Source of the DNA: SAR92 clade bacterium H921 | Lineage (GTDB): Bacteria; Pseudomonadota; Gammaproteobacteria; Pseudomonadales; Porticoccaceae | NCBI GenBank assembly: GCA_025153755.1 | Contig: JAOALD010000004.1 | Coordinates: 83,273 to 147,272 of the forward strand | Length of the DNA: 64,000 nucleotides | Direction of reading: 5' to 3' | Shown here: positions 19,902-28,634 of the stretch, one piece after another | Layout: the number at the start of each line of letters is the position of its first letter | Position numbering within the stretch: position 1 is the stretch's first letter | Notes under the pieces: generated by a model | Databases searched by the model: none | What the model saw: only the letters and a program-made list of their open reading frames with translations | Told to the model about the DNA's origin: nothing | Position numbers and translations under genes: made by a program

Positions 19902-21263
19902 ATGGCAACTGTACAACAGAGAACTTATGGTCTGGATGACTCCAATCGAATTGATCTTGTCAAGCTCCCAGAGCCCGAAGTTACCAGCGAACCTGTCACT
20001 GGAGAGCGCTATTATTCAGAAGAGTTTATGCGTAAAGAATGGGAGCATGTCTGGACTAAGACCTGGCTAATTGCGGGTATGGAAGAGCAGTTGGGAGCCG
20101 CCGGTGATCGCATTACGTGTGAGGTTGGCAAAGAATCTATTCTATGTACTCGTGATGACGAAGGTAAGATCCGAGCATTCTATAATGTCTGTCAGCACCG
20201 TGGTAACAAACTGGTGCATGAAGAATTCAGCAATGGCAAAATTATGGCCTGTAACTATCATGGTTGGAGATTCAAACCAGACGGCGAACTCTCGTTCGTG
20301 CCCGATGCAAAAGACTTTCCGCAGGGCAACCCCTGTGGGAAGTTGCGCTTAAAGGAACTGCCCTGTACCGTATTTGCAGGATTTATCTGGTACTCAATGG
20401 ATGAGAATATTATGTCTCTAGAAGAGTATCTGGGGCCAGTTTACGCGCAGATAAACACCTATGATATGAGCCGCATGAAACGCACTCACTGGGTTACCAT
20501 CGAAGGAGACTTTAATTGGAAGGTGGTGCAAGATAATTTTAATGAATCTTATCACCTGCCCTTTGTACATCTTGGCTCTAAGCATATTCTTGAAATGTCC
20601 TACAAACATTGTCAGATGGATATCTTTGAGAAAGAGGGCCATGCCCGGATGATTATGCCCGGTGATAAGCCCACAGCTGGATTAAAAAATGATTTTGATA
20701 CCACTAAGGAAATTCTAAAAGAACAGTTTGAGTTTTGGGGGCTTGATCCTGAGGCATTTCGCGAAGATCCCCAGGCCATGCGTGTGGCAATGCAAAAAAT
20801 CAAGCGTGAGTTAGGCGAAGAAAAAGGGTTTGATTACTCAGGGATGCATGATGAGCAATTAACGGATCATTTCCACTATACCATTTTTCCAAATCTATCC
20901 CTGAGCCTGAAGCCGGATGGTTGTATATTTCTCAAAGCAACACCACACCCAACCGATCCAACGAAGTGCTATTTCGATACCTGGTTTTTGATGTGGTTTC
21001 CCGACAACGCAACCGAGTACTATGCCGCAGCTATGGATGACACAGTCAGCATTGATGTTCAGGTTCCCCATACTACAGGCAAGGTTAGAGAGGTTTCCTG
21101 TGGCCCAGTAATCGATGACGATGTTCATGTCTGGTCAACCCAACAGCAAGGTCTAATGTCTCAAGGCTTTACTGGCAGCTTTATGGCCGACCAGGAAAAA
21201 CGTGTTCAGTTTTTCCATGAAGAAGTCGATCGGTATATCGCCAGAGGTGAGGCGCAAAGTTAG
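19902..21263 (+). CDS. Rieske non-heme iron oxygenase, alpha subunit (copy 1)
   Basis: 453 aa. The ATG at 19902 is preferred over one at 19878 because AGGA lies 6 nt before it. The N-terminal Rieske domain has the 2Fe-2S ligands CQHRG and CNYHGW (about residues 87-110). The catalytic domain has the mononuclear-iron motif DNFNESYHLPFVH (about 210-222). Domain order is that of aromatic-ring-hydroxylating or demethylating oxygenases. No small subunit, ferredoxin or reductase gene is adjacent, so electrons must come from elsewhere. It stands between the TonB receptor and a convergent enoyl-CoA isomerase-like gene. Substrate not deducible. Confidence 0.9.
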   Translation: MATVQQRTYGLDDSNRIDLVKLPEPEVTSEPVTGERYYSEEFMRKEWEHVWTKTWLIAGMEEQLGAAGDRITCEVGKESILCTRDDEGKIRAFYNVCQHRGNKLVHEEFSNGKIMACNYHGWRFKPDGELSFVPDAKDFPQGNPCGKLRLKELPCTVFAGFIWYSMDENIMSLEEYLGPVYAQINTYDMSRMKRTHWVTIEGDFNWKVVQDNFNESYHLPFVHLGSKHILEMSYKHCQMDIFEKEGHARMIMPGDKPTAGLKNDFDTTKEILKEQFEFWGLDPEAFREDPQAMRVAMQKIKRELGEEKGFDYSGMHDEQLTDHFHYTIFPNLSLSLKPDGCIFLKATPHPTDPTKCYFDTWFLMWFPDNATEYYAAAMDDTVSIDVQVPHTTGKVREVSCGPVIDDDVHVWSTQQQGLMSQGFTGSFMADQEKRVQFFHEEVDRYIARGEAQS

Positions 21264-21274
21264 CGCTGCAAAAT

Positions 21275-21300
21275 GAAAAGCGGAAAGATTACTTTCCGCT
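21275..21300. terminator. Bidirectional terminator
   Basis: AGCGGAAAG-atta-CTTTCCGCT, a 9-bp perfect stem between a Rieske gene (+) and the convergent enoyl-CoA isomerase-like gene (-). The leftward strand runs into TTTTCATTTT. The stop codon of the leftward gene (21289-21291) lies in the loop of the hairpin. Confidence 0.6.
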
Positions 21301-22077
21301 AAATTTTGGTTTACGCTTTTCTCTAAACGCAGCCACACCCTCTTTAAAATCTTGAGTAAGTCCTGCTGTCTTCTGCAGTTTTCGTTCAAGCTTTAATTGA
21401 TCATTGAAGTTTGAATCCAATGCAGCCCATGCCGATTTGCGAATCATGCCCAAGGTTTTAATTGGGCCCTTGGCGAGTTTCTCAGCATATTCTACTGCCG
21501 TACTGATCACCTCATCATCCTCAACAAGGCGAGTAATTAAGCCGTCCTGGTAAGCCTGTTCGGCAGGGTAGCGCTGGCCAAGTAACATTAGCTCCATAGC
21601 CTTAACGCGGCCGATAGATCTGCTCAGTAGAAAGGCTGCACCGCCGTCTGGAACAAGCCCAACATTGCAAAATGCCTGCAAGAAATAGGCAGATTTTCCG
21701 GCGACGATAATATCGCCCATTAATGCAATCGAGCAGCCGATTCCCGCAGCCGCTCCGCGCACTCCTACAATTAAAGGAATGGGTAGGTTGACTAGTTTAT
21801 CTAAGAATGGGTTATAAACATTTTCTAGATTAATACCTAGGTCCATTTCAGCACTGTCATCTTGAAAACGAGCACCTTTTAAATTGGCGCCGGCACTAAA
21901 GGCGCGCTCGCTACCTAGCAGAACGATGGCATTTGCCTCGTTGCTAGCATATTCGATCGCCTCATCAAGGGTCTGAGCAAAGTCAGGTCCTATCGCGTTC
22001 ATGGTGTCTGGTTGATTTAATGTGATTATAGCGACATTGTTTTCGATTTTATAAAGTAAATACTCATTATCTCGCAT
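21289..22077 (-). CDS. Enoyl-CoA hydratase/isomerase family protein (PaaG-like isomerase)
   Basis: 262-aa crotonase-fold protein. Oxyanion-hole segments AFSAGANL and GAAAGIGCS are present. The two catalytic Glu of true hydratases are absent: where they are expected the sequence reads GIGCSIA and QAFCNVG. Instead it has GLVPDGGA, the Asp-containing motif of PaaG-type isomerases (IGLVPDxGG), so double-bond or oxepin-type isomerisation is more likely than hydration. It is transcribed alone, leftward, diverging from the HMGS-like operon. The exact isomerisation is unknown. Confidence 0.85.
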   Translation of the reverse strand: MRDNEYLLYKIENNVAIITLNQPDTMNAIGPDFAQTLDEAIEYASNEANAIVLLGSERAFSAGANLKGARFQDDSAEMDLGINLENVYNPFLDKLVNLPIPLIVGVRGAAAGIGCSIALMGDIIVAGKSAYFLQAFCNVGLVPDGGAAFLLSRSIGRVKAMELMLLGQRYPAEQAYQDGLITRLVEDDEVISTAVEYAEKLAKGPIKTLGMIRKSAWAALDSNFNDQLKLERKLQKTAGLTQDFKEGVAAFREKRKPKFSGK

Positions 22078-22237
22078 TTTCAGGATGTCCAGTTTTTTGG
22101 TCGTTGGAGAGAGCGTAGTACAACAAAAGTGTTAGTTCCATTGCTATTAGCTTTAGTGCTAAATTTAACTATAGAAAGTTGGCGCAAAACATGCTTTAGA
22201 AGTCTCAATGTTATCTAATTATTAACGGAATTAAAAT

Positions 22238-23680
22238 ATGGATGTGGGTATTTTAAGTTATGGCTGCTATGTTCCGCGTCGCCGCCTACAGCGAGATGCT
22301 ATCTATCAGGCTAATAAATGGTATGCCCCAGGTTTGGGTGGGTTGGCCAAGGGCGAAAAAGCTATTAGCAACTGGGATGAAGATCCGGTGACCATGGCGG
22401 TTGAAGCCGGCCGTTACTGCTTGGATGGTATCGATCGCAGCCTGGTCGATTCGATTAGTCTAGCGTCAACTACGTTACCCTTTGCCGATCGCTCAAATGC
22501 CGGTATTGTCAAAGAAGCACTGAACCTATCGGACCAGGTTATGAGCGCAGACCAAACCGGTAGCCTGCGGGCTGCAACCGGTTCGCTTATGCAGTCTCTA
22601 AGAATGGGCTCTAATGCCCTCTGTTTGGCCGCTGATCGCCGTAAATCGAAAGTTGCATCAGTTGAGGAGATGAATTACGGAGATGCCTCAGCGGCTGTTT
22701 TAATGGGTTCTGGTGAGGTAATCGCTAAATATCTAGGTGGTTACTCAAAAACTATTGATTTTGTCGATCACTACCGTGAAACAGGCGCAGATTTCGATTA
22801 CGCCTGGGAGGCTCGTTTTGTGCGAGACGAGGGCTACCAAAAAATTCTTGGAGCGGCTATTAGTTCGGCTCTAGACAGACTGCAAATCTCTGGTGATTCA
22901 ATTGCTCATGCCTTGATATCAGTGCCCGTGCGAGGGGTGCCACAAAAGCTTGCGGCTGTCGCTGGAATTGCTGCCGGAGCCGTGGCTGATACCCATATGG
23001 CAACCGTGGGTGACACAGGAGTTAGTCATCCAATGCTAATGTTGGCGCTCACATTGCAAAATGCCAAACCGGGTGAAAAAGTACTGTTGGCCAGCTTTGG
23101 ACAGGGTGCAGATGTGTTGGTGTTTGAAACTACGGAACATCTGAACACAGTCAATCAGCGGCAGGCGGAATTGATGCAGCCGGGTTTACCAGACAGTAAT
23201 TACTCAAGGTATTTGTTTCACCGCGGTTTGCTCGATATTGACAAGGGTATGCGCGCCGAGTTAGATGAAAAACAACCGGGCACTAGCCTTGCTCGTGATC
23301 GTAAAACGGTATTGGGTTTAATTGGCGGTAAATGCAATGAAACTGGTGTAGTGCAATTTCCCAAGACCGCTCTGCCTGTCAATACAACTTCAAGGACAGT
23401 TGGTACCTTCGAAGACTATCCGCTTGCCGATCGTTGCGCCCGCGTTATCAGTTTCACTGCGGACCGACTGGCCTATTCACCTGACCCCCCAAGTTATTAC
23501 GGGATGATTGATTTTGAAGGTGGCGGACGTATGGTCGCTGAGTTTGCTGATATTGAAGAGGGCGAAGCGGAGGTGGGCAGAAAAATGAGAATGGTGTTCA
23601 GAATTAAAGCATTTGATGAGCTTCGTGGTTTTAGAAAGTATTTTTGGAAAGCCATACCAGCTCAGCGAGGACAGTCCTGA
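22238..23680 (+). CDS. HMG-CoA-synthase-fold protein fused to DUF35 OB-fold domain
   Basis: 480 aa. Residues about 1-300 have the thiolase-superfamily HMGS/KAS III fold (VGILSYGCYVPRRRL; NYGDASAAVLMG; VGDTGVSHPMLML). Residues about 335-475 form a DUF35 OB-fold acyl-CoA-associated domain whose zinc ribbon is degenerate (GGKCNETGVVQFP keeps one Cys). The catalytic Cys of HMG-CoA synthase is missing: the matching stretch GSLRAATGS has Leu110 there. This resembles PhlA (non-catalytic KAS III-like) plus PhlB (DUF35) of diacetylphloroglucinol acyltransferase and the archaeal thiolase/HMGS/DUF35 complex. It probably forms a complex with the next gene, whose start overlaps its stop by one base. The reaction is unknown. 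Confidence 0.85.
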   Translation: MDVGILSYGCYVPRRRLQRDAIYQANKWYAPGLGGLAKGEKAISNWDEDPVTMAVEAGRYCLDGIDRSLVDSISLASTTLPFADRSNAGIVKEALNLSDQVMSADQTGSLRAATGSLMQSLRMGSNALCLAADRRKSKVASVEEMNYGDASAAVLMGSGEVIAKYLGGYSKTIDFVDHYRETGADFDYAWEARFVRDEGYQKILGAAISSALDRLQISGDSIAHALISVPVRGVPQKLAAVAGIAAGAVADTHMATVGDTGVSHPMLMLALTLQNAKPGEKVLLASFGQGADVLVFETTEHLNTVNQRQAELMQPGLPDSNYSRYLFHRGLLDIDKGMRAELDEKQPGTSLARDRKTVLGLIGGKCNETGVVQFPKTALPVNTTSRTVGTFEDYPLADRCARVISFTADRLAYSPDPPSYYGMIDFEGGGRMVAEFADIEEGEAEVGRKMRMVFRIKAFDELRGFRKYFWKAIPAQRGQS

Positions 23681-24885
23681 TGGCAAGTGGAATTAAAGAT
23701 AAGGTCGCTATTATAGGCATGGGTTGCGCGCGCTTTGGTGAACGCTGGGATACAGATGCTGATGGTTTGATGGTCGAGGCCTTTGACGAGGCTGTTGCAG
23801 ATGCAGGTATTGAGGTAGCCCAGTTAGATGCGGCCTGGTTGGGCGTTGGATTTGACGCTCAGAGCACTGGGCCATCGGGGATTCCCGCGGCAGTGGCACT
23901 GCGCTTACCAGATATAGGCGTTACCAAGGTTGAGAATTATTGTGCTAGTGGCACAGAATCATTGCGTGGTGCGGTCTATGCGGTTGCCTCTGGAGCGGCA
24001 GATATAGCTTTGGCAATGGGAGTAGAAAAGCTCAAAGATACCGGCTATGGCGGTTTGCCAACCCGTACTCGAGGTTCGCGCTGGGATATGATCGGCGTCA
24101 CTGGGTCAGCACCTGGTAACTTTGCCCAATTGGCCAGTGCCTATGGCGCCAAACATGGCATTGATCACTTAGATCTCAAGCGCGCTATGGCCCATGTTTC
24201 CGTCAAGAGTCATGCCAATGGCGCCAAAAATCCCAAGGCTCATCTACGCAATTTAATTGATATTGATAAAGCATTGAATGCACCGATGATTGCTGAGCCA
24301 TTGGGACTCTTTGATTGTTGTGGGGTATCAGATGGCGCAGCCTGTGCGATTGTCACTACGCCAGAAATTGCAAAGTCTCTGGGTAAAACCGATATCGTTG
24401 CGATCAAGGCCATGCAAGTGGTCAGCTCTAATGGATGGGAAATGCAAGGCGATCAATGGGATGGCAGTTACCTTCACACCACCCGAGTAGCCGCGAAAAA
24501 AGCCTATAAAGAGGCGGGCATTACCGACCCTCGCGATCAACTATCTTTAACGGAAGTGCATGACTGTTTTTCTATTACAGAACTGATCACTATGGAAGAT
24601 CTATTTATTTCCCAAGAGGGACAGGGCTGGAAAGATGTTCTTGACGGACTCTTTGATGCAGACGGCAAAGTTCCTTGCCAAATTGATGGCGGTTTGAAAT
24701 GTTTTGGTCATCCAATTGGTGCCTCTGGCCTGCGCATGGTGTATGAGAATTATCTGCAGCTACTGGGCAGGGCCGGAGAGCGTCAGCGTCAAAATGCTCC
24801 CACTTTCTGTCTGTCACATAACCTGGGCGGCATGCCCTCCCAAAACGTGAGTTCAGTGTCTATTATTGGACCTCTTGGAATCTAA
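23680..24885 (+). CDS. Thiolase-like protein (SCP-x/PhlC type)
   Basis: 401 aa from the ATG at 23680, inside the upstream stop (TGATG), so translationally coupled to the HMGS-DUF35 fusion. Nucleophilic Cys88 lies in NYCASGTES. Further active-site elements EVHDCFSITEL and CFGHPIGASG are typical of SCP-x/lipid-transfer-type thiolases. Such proteins work with a DUF35 partner in PhlACB and in archaeal acetoacetyl-CoA thiolase, and here the partner is the fused OB domain upstream. All catalytic residues are present, so this should be the active member of the complex: thiolytic cleavage or Claisen/Friedel-Crafts-type acyl transfer. Second gene of the five-gene operon with Mct, Mcd and Meh. Confidence 0.88.
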   Translation: MASGIKDKVAIIGMGCARFGERWDTDADGLMVEAFDEAVADAGIEVAQLDAAWLGVGFDAQSTGPSGIPAAVALRLPDIGVTKVENYCASGTESLRGAVYAVASGAADIALAMGVEKLKDTGYGGLPTRTRGSRWDMIGVTGSAPGNFAQLASAYGAKHGIDHLDLKRAMAHVSVKSHANGAKNPKAHLRNLIDIDKALNAPMIAEPLGLFDCCGVSDGAACAIVTTPEIAKSLGKTDIVAIKAMQVVSSNGWEMQGDQWDGSYLHTTRVAAKKAYKEAGITDPRDQLSLTEVHDCFSITELITMEDLFISQEGQGWKDVLDGLFDADGKVPCQIDGGLKCFGHPIGASGLRMVYENYLQLLGRAGERQRQNAPTFCLSHNLGGMPSQNVSSVSIIGPLGI

Positions 24886-24890
24886 CGTCT

Positions 24891-26117
24891 ATGTACGGAA
24901 TTTTAAATGGCTTGCGTGTTATCGAGGCATCTTCTTTTGTCGCCTCTCCAAGTGCCGGTTTATATCTTGCCCAGTTGGGTGCCGAAGTTATTCGCGTCGA
25001 TACCATTGGCGGCGGGCCAGATTATAACCGCTGGCCAAAAAGTGACGAGGGAGCTAGTTTTTATTGGGAAGGCCTCAATAAAGGCAAAAAATCTATAACA
25101 GTCGATATAGGCACTGATGAGGGCAAAGCGCTAGTTCAGGATCTGGCCTGCGCGCCAGGCAAAAATGGCGGTATCTTGCTGACTAATTTTCCTCAAAATG
25201 GGTTTTTGTCCCACAAGGCCTTGGCGGAGAAGCGTAAAGATATAATTATCGCGCGGGTAATGGGGCAGGCCAATGGCGGTCCAGCGCTGGACTATACAGT
25301 TAACTGCGCCCTTGGCTACCCTTTCATGACTGGCCCCCAATCACTGCCAGATGATGAGCCTGTCAATCATGTCTTACCTGCTTGGGATCTTTTAGCTGGT
25401 GCCTACACAGCGTTTAGTTTACTTGCGGCCGACAAGCACAGAGCCACCACCGGTGAAGGGGGAGAATACAAGATTCCTCTCACCGATATAGGTGTGACAG
25501 CCATGGCCAATATGGGGCAACTCGCAGAGGTGCTATTTCAGGATGGTAATCGCAGCCGGCATGGCAATGCTCTGTATGGCGCCTTTGGTAAAGACTTTAA
25601 GACTGCCGATGGCAAGCGCATGATGATTATGGCGATTACGCCTCGACAGTGGCGTGGCCTGTTGAGCGTGCTTGAAATAGAGAAGCAGGTTGTCGAGGTA
25701 GAGTCTGCGCGAGGTGTGAGTTTTGCCAAAGACGAAGGTGTGCGCTACGAACATAGCGATGCGCTCTACCCATTGATTGAATCACGGGTCTGTCTGCGCC
25801 AAGCAGATGAACTGCAGGCCGCACTGGACGCAGTCGGCGGATGCTGGGGTCAATATCAGACTGTATATGAAGCCGCTAAAGATGAAGATTTGGTTACCAA
25901 TAACCCTATTTTTAGTGAGATCAAAAATCCGAGTAACTATACCTACCCAACTCCAGGGTCGGCGTTAACTATCGCTAATCAAAGTCGAGGCACAGCCAAT
26001 GTGGCGCCACATTTAGGCCAGCATTCGGCGTCAATTTTACAATCAGTTCTTGATTTAGATGCTGATACAGTTGCAAATTTAATAAGTCAGGGTGTAGTAG
26101 GAGAAAGTAATTTATGA
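24891..26117 (+). CDS. mct: Mesaconyl-CoA C1-C4 CoA transferase-like CaiB/BaiF protein
   Basis: Class III CoA transferase, 408 aa. It resembles Chloroflexus Mct along its length as I remember that sequence: GILNGLRVIEASSFVASP, RVDTIGGGPDYNRWP, GLNKGKKSITVDI, LTNFPQNGFLS, DYTVNCALGYPFMTGP and NHVLPAWDLLAGAY. Mct moves CoA within mesaconate from C1 to C4. The neighbours agree: the next genes are Mcd-like (makes mesaconyl-C1-CoA) and Meh-like (hydrates mesaconyl-C4-CoA). It starts 5 nt after the thiolase stop, and its stop overlaps the Mcd start by 4 nt (ATGA). Intermolecular CoA transfer to methylsuccinate or mesaconate is an alternative. Confidence 0.88.
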   Translation: MYGILNGLRVIEASSFVASPSAGLYLAQLGAEVIRVDTIGGGPDYNRWPKSDEGASFYWEGLNKGKKSITVDIGTDEGKALVQDLACAPGKNGGILLTNFPQNGFLSHKALAEKRKDIIIARVMGQANGGPALDYTVNCALGYPFMTGPQSLPDDEPVNHVLPAWDLLAGAYTAFSLLAADKHRATTGEGGEYKIPLTDIGVTAMANMGQLAEVLFQDGNRSRHGNALYGAFGKDFKTADGKRMMIMAITPRQWRGLLSVLEIEKQVVEVESARGVSFAKDEGVRYEHSDALYPLIESRVCLRQADELQAALDAVGGCWGQYQTVYEAAKDEDLVTNNPIFSEIKNPSNYTYPTPGSALTIANQSRGTANVAPHLGQHSASILQSVLDLDADTVANLISQGVVGESNL

Positions 26118-27760
26118 GTATAGAAATGACCACCTATGAGGCTGCCTTAAGCGCGCTAGATGGCTATGTCGATCAGGTTCATAGGGTTGTTGCTGAGGCA
26201 ACTATTAAAGACGGAAAGGTGGTCCCAGAGTTGGCTGACCAGCACCAGAGAATACTGCATGGCTACGCCTGGATTATTTCCACTTCAACTGCTCTTAGAG
26301 TTTTGTTGCACTGGGCAGAGTCACTGCAAGAAAACGGTAATTATCGCAGTGTAGAGAAGCTCAGTGTGCAGATCGCATTTGGTGAATACCTTGCACAAAT
26401 AGTCGGTGGACTATCAATGGGGCAGAACGAAGTGGTCAGGCCAGCTGATTTTGGCTTGACTGCGCAAGCTGATGATTTAGCCAATCACATTGCCATAGCA
26501 GAATTATTGTCTCACGGTAATACAGCTAAGAGCCGCCGGGCGCTGGCTGAGCACTGTCGCGACGGTGTATTTGCCAATGAAAACCTCGGCGATGACTTCA
26601 TTGATGCAGCTAGAGATCAGTATCACCGCTTTACCAATGAGCGAATTATTCCCCACGCCCATAAGTGGCATTTGGACAATGCCCTTATCCCTGACCAAAC
26701 AGTCGCAGAGTTAGCGGCTATGGGTACATTTGGGATCTGTATTCCAGAGGAGTTTGGCGGCCTCGGCCTTGGTAAGCTAGCGATGAGTGTAGTGACCGAG
26801 GAGCTCAGTCGTGGCTGGATTGGTGCAGGTTCACTGGGTACTAGATCAGAAATAGCCGGTGAGTTGATTCTGTTGGGCGGAACTGCAAAGCAGCATGCTC
26901 AATGGTTACCTGGAATTGCTAATGGGGATGTGTTGCCCACAGCGGTATTTACTGAACCAGATGTGGGCTCAGATATGGGTTCGCTTACAACACGGGCGGT
27001 GAAAACTGAAACTGGCTGGGAAATTAAAGGCAATAAAACCTGGATTACGCATGCCTCTCGCTCAGATTTAATGACCCTGATGGCAAGAAGTAATCCAGAT
27101 ATAAAAGGCTACGCCGGGTTATCTATGTTCCTAGTACCTAAGTCAAGAGGTACGGAAGAAGAGGCGTTTCCCTCAAAAGGCCTGAGTGGTACCGAAATTG
27201 AAGTGCTTGGTTATCGCGGTATGCGCGAATACGAGCTAGCTTTTGATGGCTTTCCTCTGGAGGAAAATGCGTTGCTAGGTGGCGCTGAGGGCAATGGTTT
27301 TAAACAGTTAATGAAAACCTTTGAAGGCGCCCGCATACAGACAGCGGCGCGAGCAGTTGGTGTAGCGAGACGCGCACTAGAACTTGGGCTGAGCTATGCT
27401 CTTGATCGCAAGCAATTTAAACGTCAACTTTTCGATTTTCCAAGAGTTTCGGACAAGATCGCTATGATGGCAGTCGATACCTTGCTAGCAAGGGAGTTAA
27501 CCTATTTTGCGGCTCGGGAGAAAGACAAGGGTCAGCGCTGTGATATTGAAGCTGGTATGTCAAAGCTATTAGCGGCAAGAACGGCCTGGACCTGCGCAGA
27601 TGCTAGTTTACAGATCCATGGCGGCAATGGTTACTCATTAGAATATGAGATCAGTCGGGTGCTATGCGATGCGCGTATCCTCAATATCTTCGAAGGTGCC
27701 GGTGAAATTCAGGCTCAGGTTGTAGCCCGCGGTTTATTGATGCAGAGGCTATCTACTTGA
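26114..27760 (+). CDS. mcd: (2S)-Methylsuccinyl-CoA dehydrogenase-like acyl-CoA dehydrogenase
   Basis: 548 aa, about 160 longer than ordinary ACADs. Residues 1-150 are an extra helical domain, and residues about 160-548 are a full ACAD (GTFGICIPEEFGG; FTEPDVGSDMGS; KTWITHASRSD; LNIFEGAGEIQ with the catalytic Glu). This N-terminal extension and length are the hallmark of Mcd from the ethylmalonyl-CoA pathway. Predicted reaction: methylsuccinyl-CoA to mesaconyl-C1-CoA, electrons to ETF. Its placement between Mct and Meh strongly supports this. Crotonyl-CoA carboxylase/reductase and ethylmalonyl-CoA mutase are absent from the window, so methylsuccinyl-CoA must come from another source. Overlaps both neighbours by 4 nt. 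Confidence 0.88.
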   Translation: MSIEMTTYEAALSALDGYVDQVHRVVAEATIKDGKVVPELADQHQRILHGYAWIISTSTALRVLLHWAESLQENGNYRSVEKLSVQIAFGEYLAQIVGGLSMGQNEVVRPADFGLTAQADDLANHIAIAELLSHGNTAKSRRALAEHCRDGVFANENLGDDFIDAARDQYHRFTNERIIPHAHKWHLDNALIPDQTVAELAAMGTFGICIPEEFGGLGLGKLAMSVVTEELSRGWIGAGSLGTRSEIAGELILLGGTAKQHAQWLPGIANGDVLPTAVFTEPDVGSDMGSLTTRAVKTETGWEIKGNKTWITHASRSDLMTLMARSNPDIKGYAGLSMFLVPKSRGTEEEAFPSKGLSGTEIEVLGYRGMREYELAFDGFPLEENALLGGAEGNGFKQLMKTFEGARIQTAARAVGVARRALELGLSYALDRKQFKRQLFDFPRVSDKIAMMAVDTLLARELTYFAAREKDKGQRCDIEAGMSKLLAARTAWTCADASLQIHGGNGYSLEYEISRVLCDARILNIFEGAGEIQAQVVARGLLMQRLST

Positions 27761-28578
27761 GTAATTATCAAGCATGGGTAGGCAAAACAGTGGAGTGGCA
27801 GGATGTCATTTCACAGGCTGCAGTGAATCGTTTTTGCGCGACCTTTGGGATTGAAAAAACACGGGAATTTGCTCCTTACGGCTTCCACTGGTGTCTATTT
27901 TCACCTGATACAACAACTGAAAAATTAGGTAGCGATGGTCATCCTCCAAAGGGCGGTTTTATGCCGCCGATTGATTTGCCAAGACGCATGTGGGCTGCAA
28001 GTCGACTCGAATTCTTTCGCTCGCTACCTCTGGAGGCGACAGTTGTGAAACGCTCAAAGATCGTTGCCGTAAATGAAAAATCAGGTAAGACTGGTGCGCT
28101 GGCATTTGTTGAGATCGAGCACGAAATTTACGTCGATGATGAAATAGCGATCAAAGAACTTCAGACTATCGTCTATAGAGAGGCTGCCGACTCACCCATG
28201 CCGTTGCCAATTGCCGATGCGGGCGAGCCTTGTGGTTGGCAGTTTGTTGAGCATCTATGTCCGCAGCCTAGCTTGCTTTTTCGCTACTCTTCGCTGACCT
28301 TTAATAGTCACCGAATCCACTACGACTTACCCTATGCGCAGTCTGAAGAGCTGTATCCCGCACTCGTGGTCCATGGGCCATTGATGGCTACGCTAGCCTT
28401 GCAGCTGGCGTCGAAACACGGGCACCTAAAACAATTTTCTTTTAAAGGGCTGGCCCCAGCATTTTGTGATCAGCCTCTTTACCTAGCGGCCAACATTGAC
28501 GGTTCGCAGGGTGAGGTATCGACCATTGGCGGCGATGGCCGGACCTGCCTGCAAGCACAAGTTATATTTGCTGCATAA
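27757..28578 (+). CDS. meh: Mesaconyl-C4-CoA hydratase-like (FAS1/MaoC-type) dehydratase
   Basis: 273-aa hot-dog-fold hydratase of the mesaconyl-C4-CoA/itaconyl-CoA hydratase family. Family signatures are GGFMPPIDLPRRMWA (about residue 70), FRYSSLTFNSHRIHYD and LVVHGPLMATLAL. Predicted reaction: mesaconyl-C4-CoA plus water to citramalyl-CoA. It starts with TTG overlapping the Mcd stop (TTGA), so expression depends on translational coupling. Last gene of the operon. The lyase needed next, CitE-like, is at 48727-49599. Itaconyl-CoA as substrate cannot be excluded. Confidence 0.85.
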   Translation: MSNYQAWVGKTVEWQDVISQAAVNRFCATFGIEKTREFAPYGFHWCLFSPDTTTEKLGSDGHPPKGGFMPPIDLPRRMWAASRLEFFRSLPLEATVVKRSKIVAVNEKSGKTGALAFVEIEHEIYVDDEIAIKELQTIVYREAADSPMPLPIADAGEPCGWQFVEHLCPQPSLLFRYSSLTFNSHRIHYDLPYAQSEELYPALVVHGPLMATLALQLASKHGHLKQFSFKGLAPAFCDQPLYLAANIDGSQGEVSTIGGDGRTCLQAQVIFAA

Positions 28579-28634
28579 TATTGTTCGCGATTTATTAATA
28601 AGGCACAGCGCTATTGCTCTGCGAGTTGCCAGTC

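Noticed and set aside
22238..23680. HMG-CoA synthase for mevalonate or leucine metabolism
   Set aside because: The catalytic Cys is absent, a DUF35 domain is fused, and no mevalonate gene is present in the window.
24891..28578. Part of a complete ethylmalonyl-CoA pathway or 3-hydroxypropionate bicycle
   Set aside because: Crotonyl-CoA carboxylase/reductase, ethylmalonyl-CoA mutase, malonyl-CoA reductase and propionyl-CoA synthase are not in the window; only the C5 part is there.
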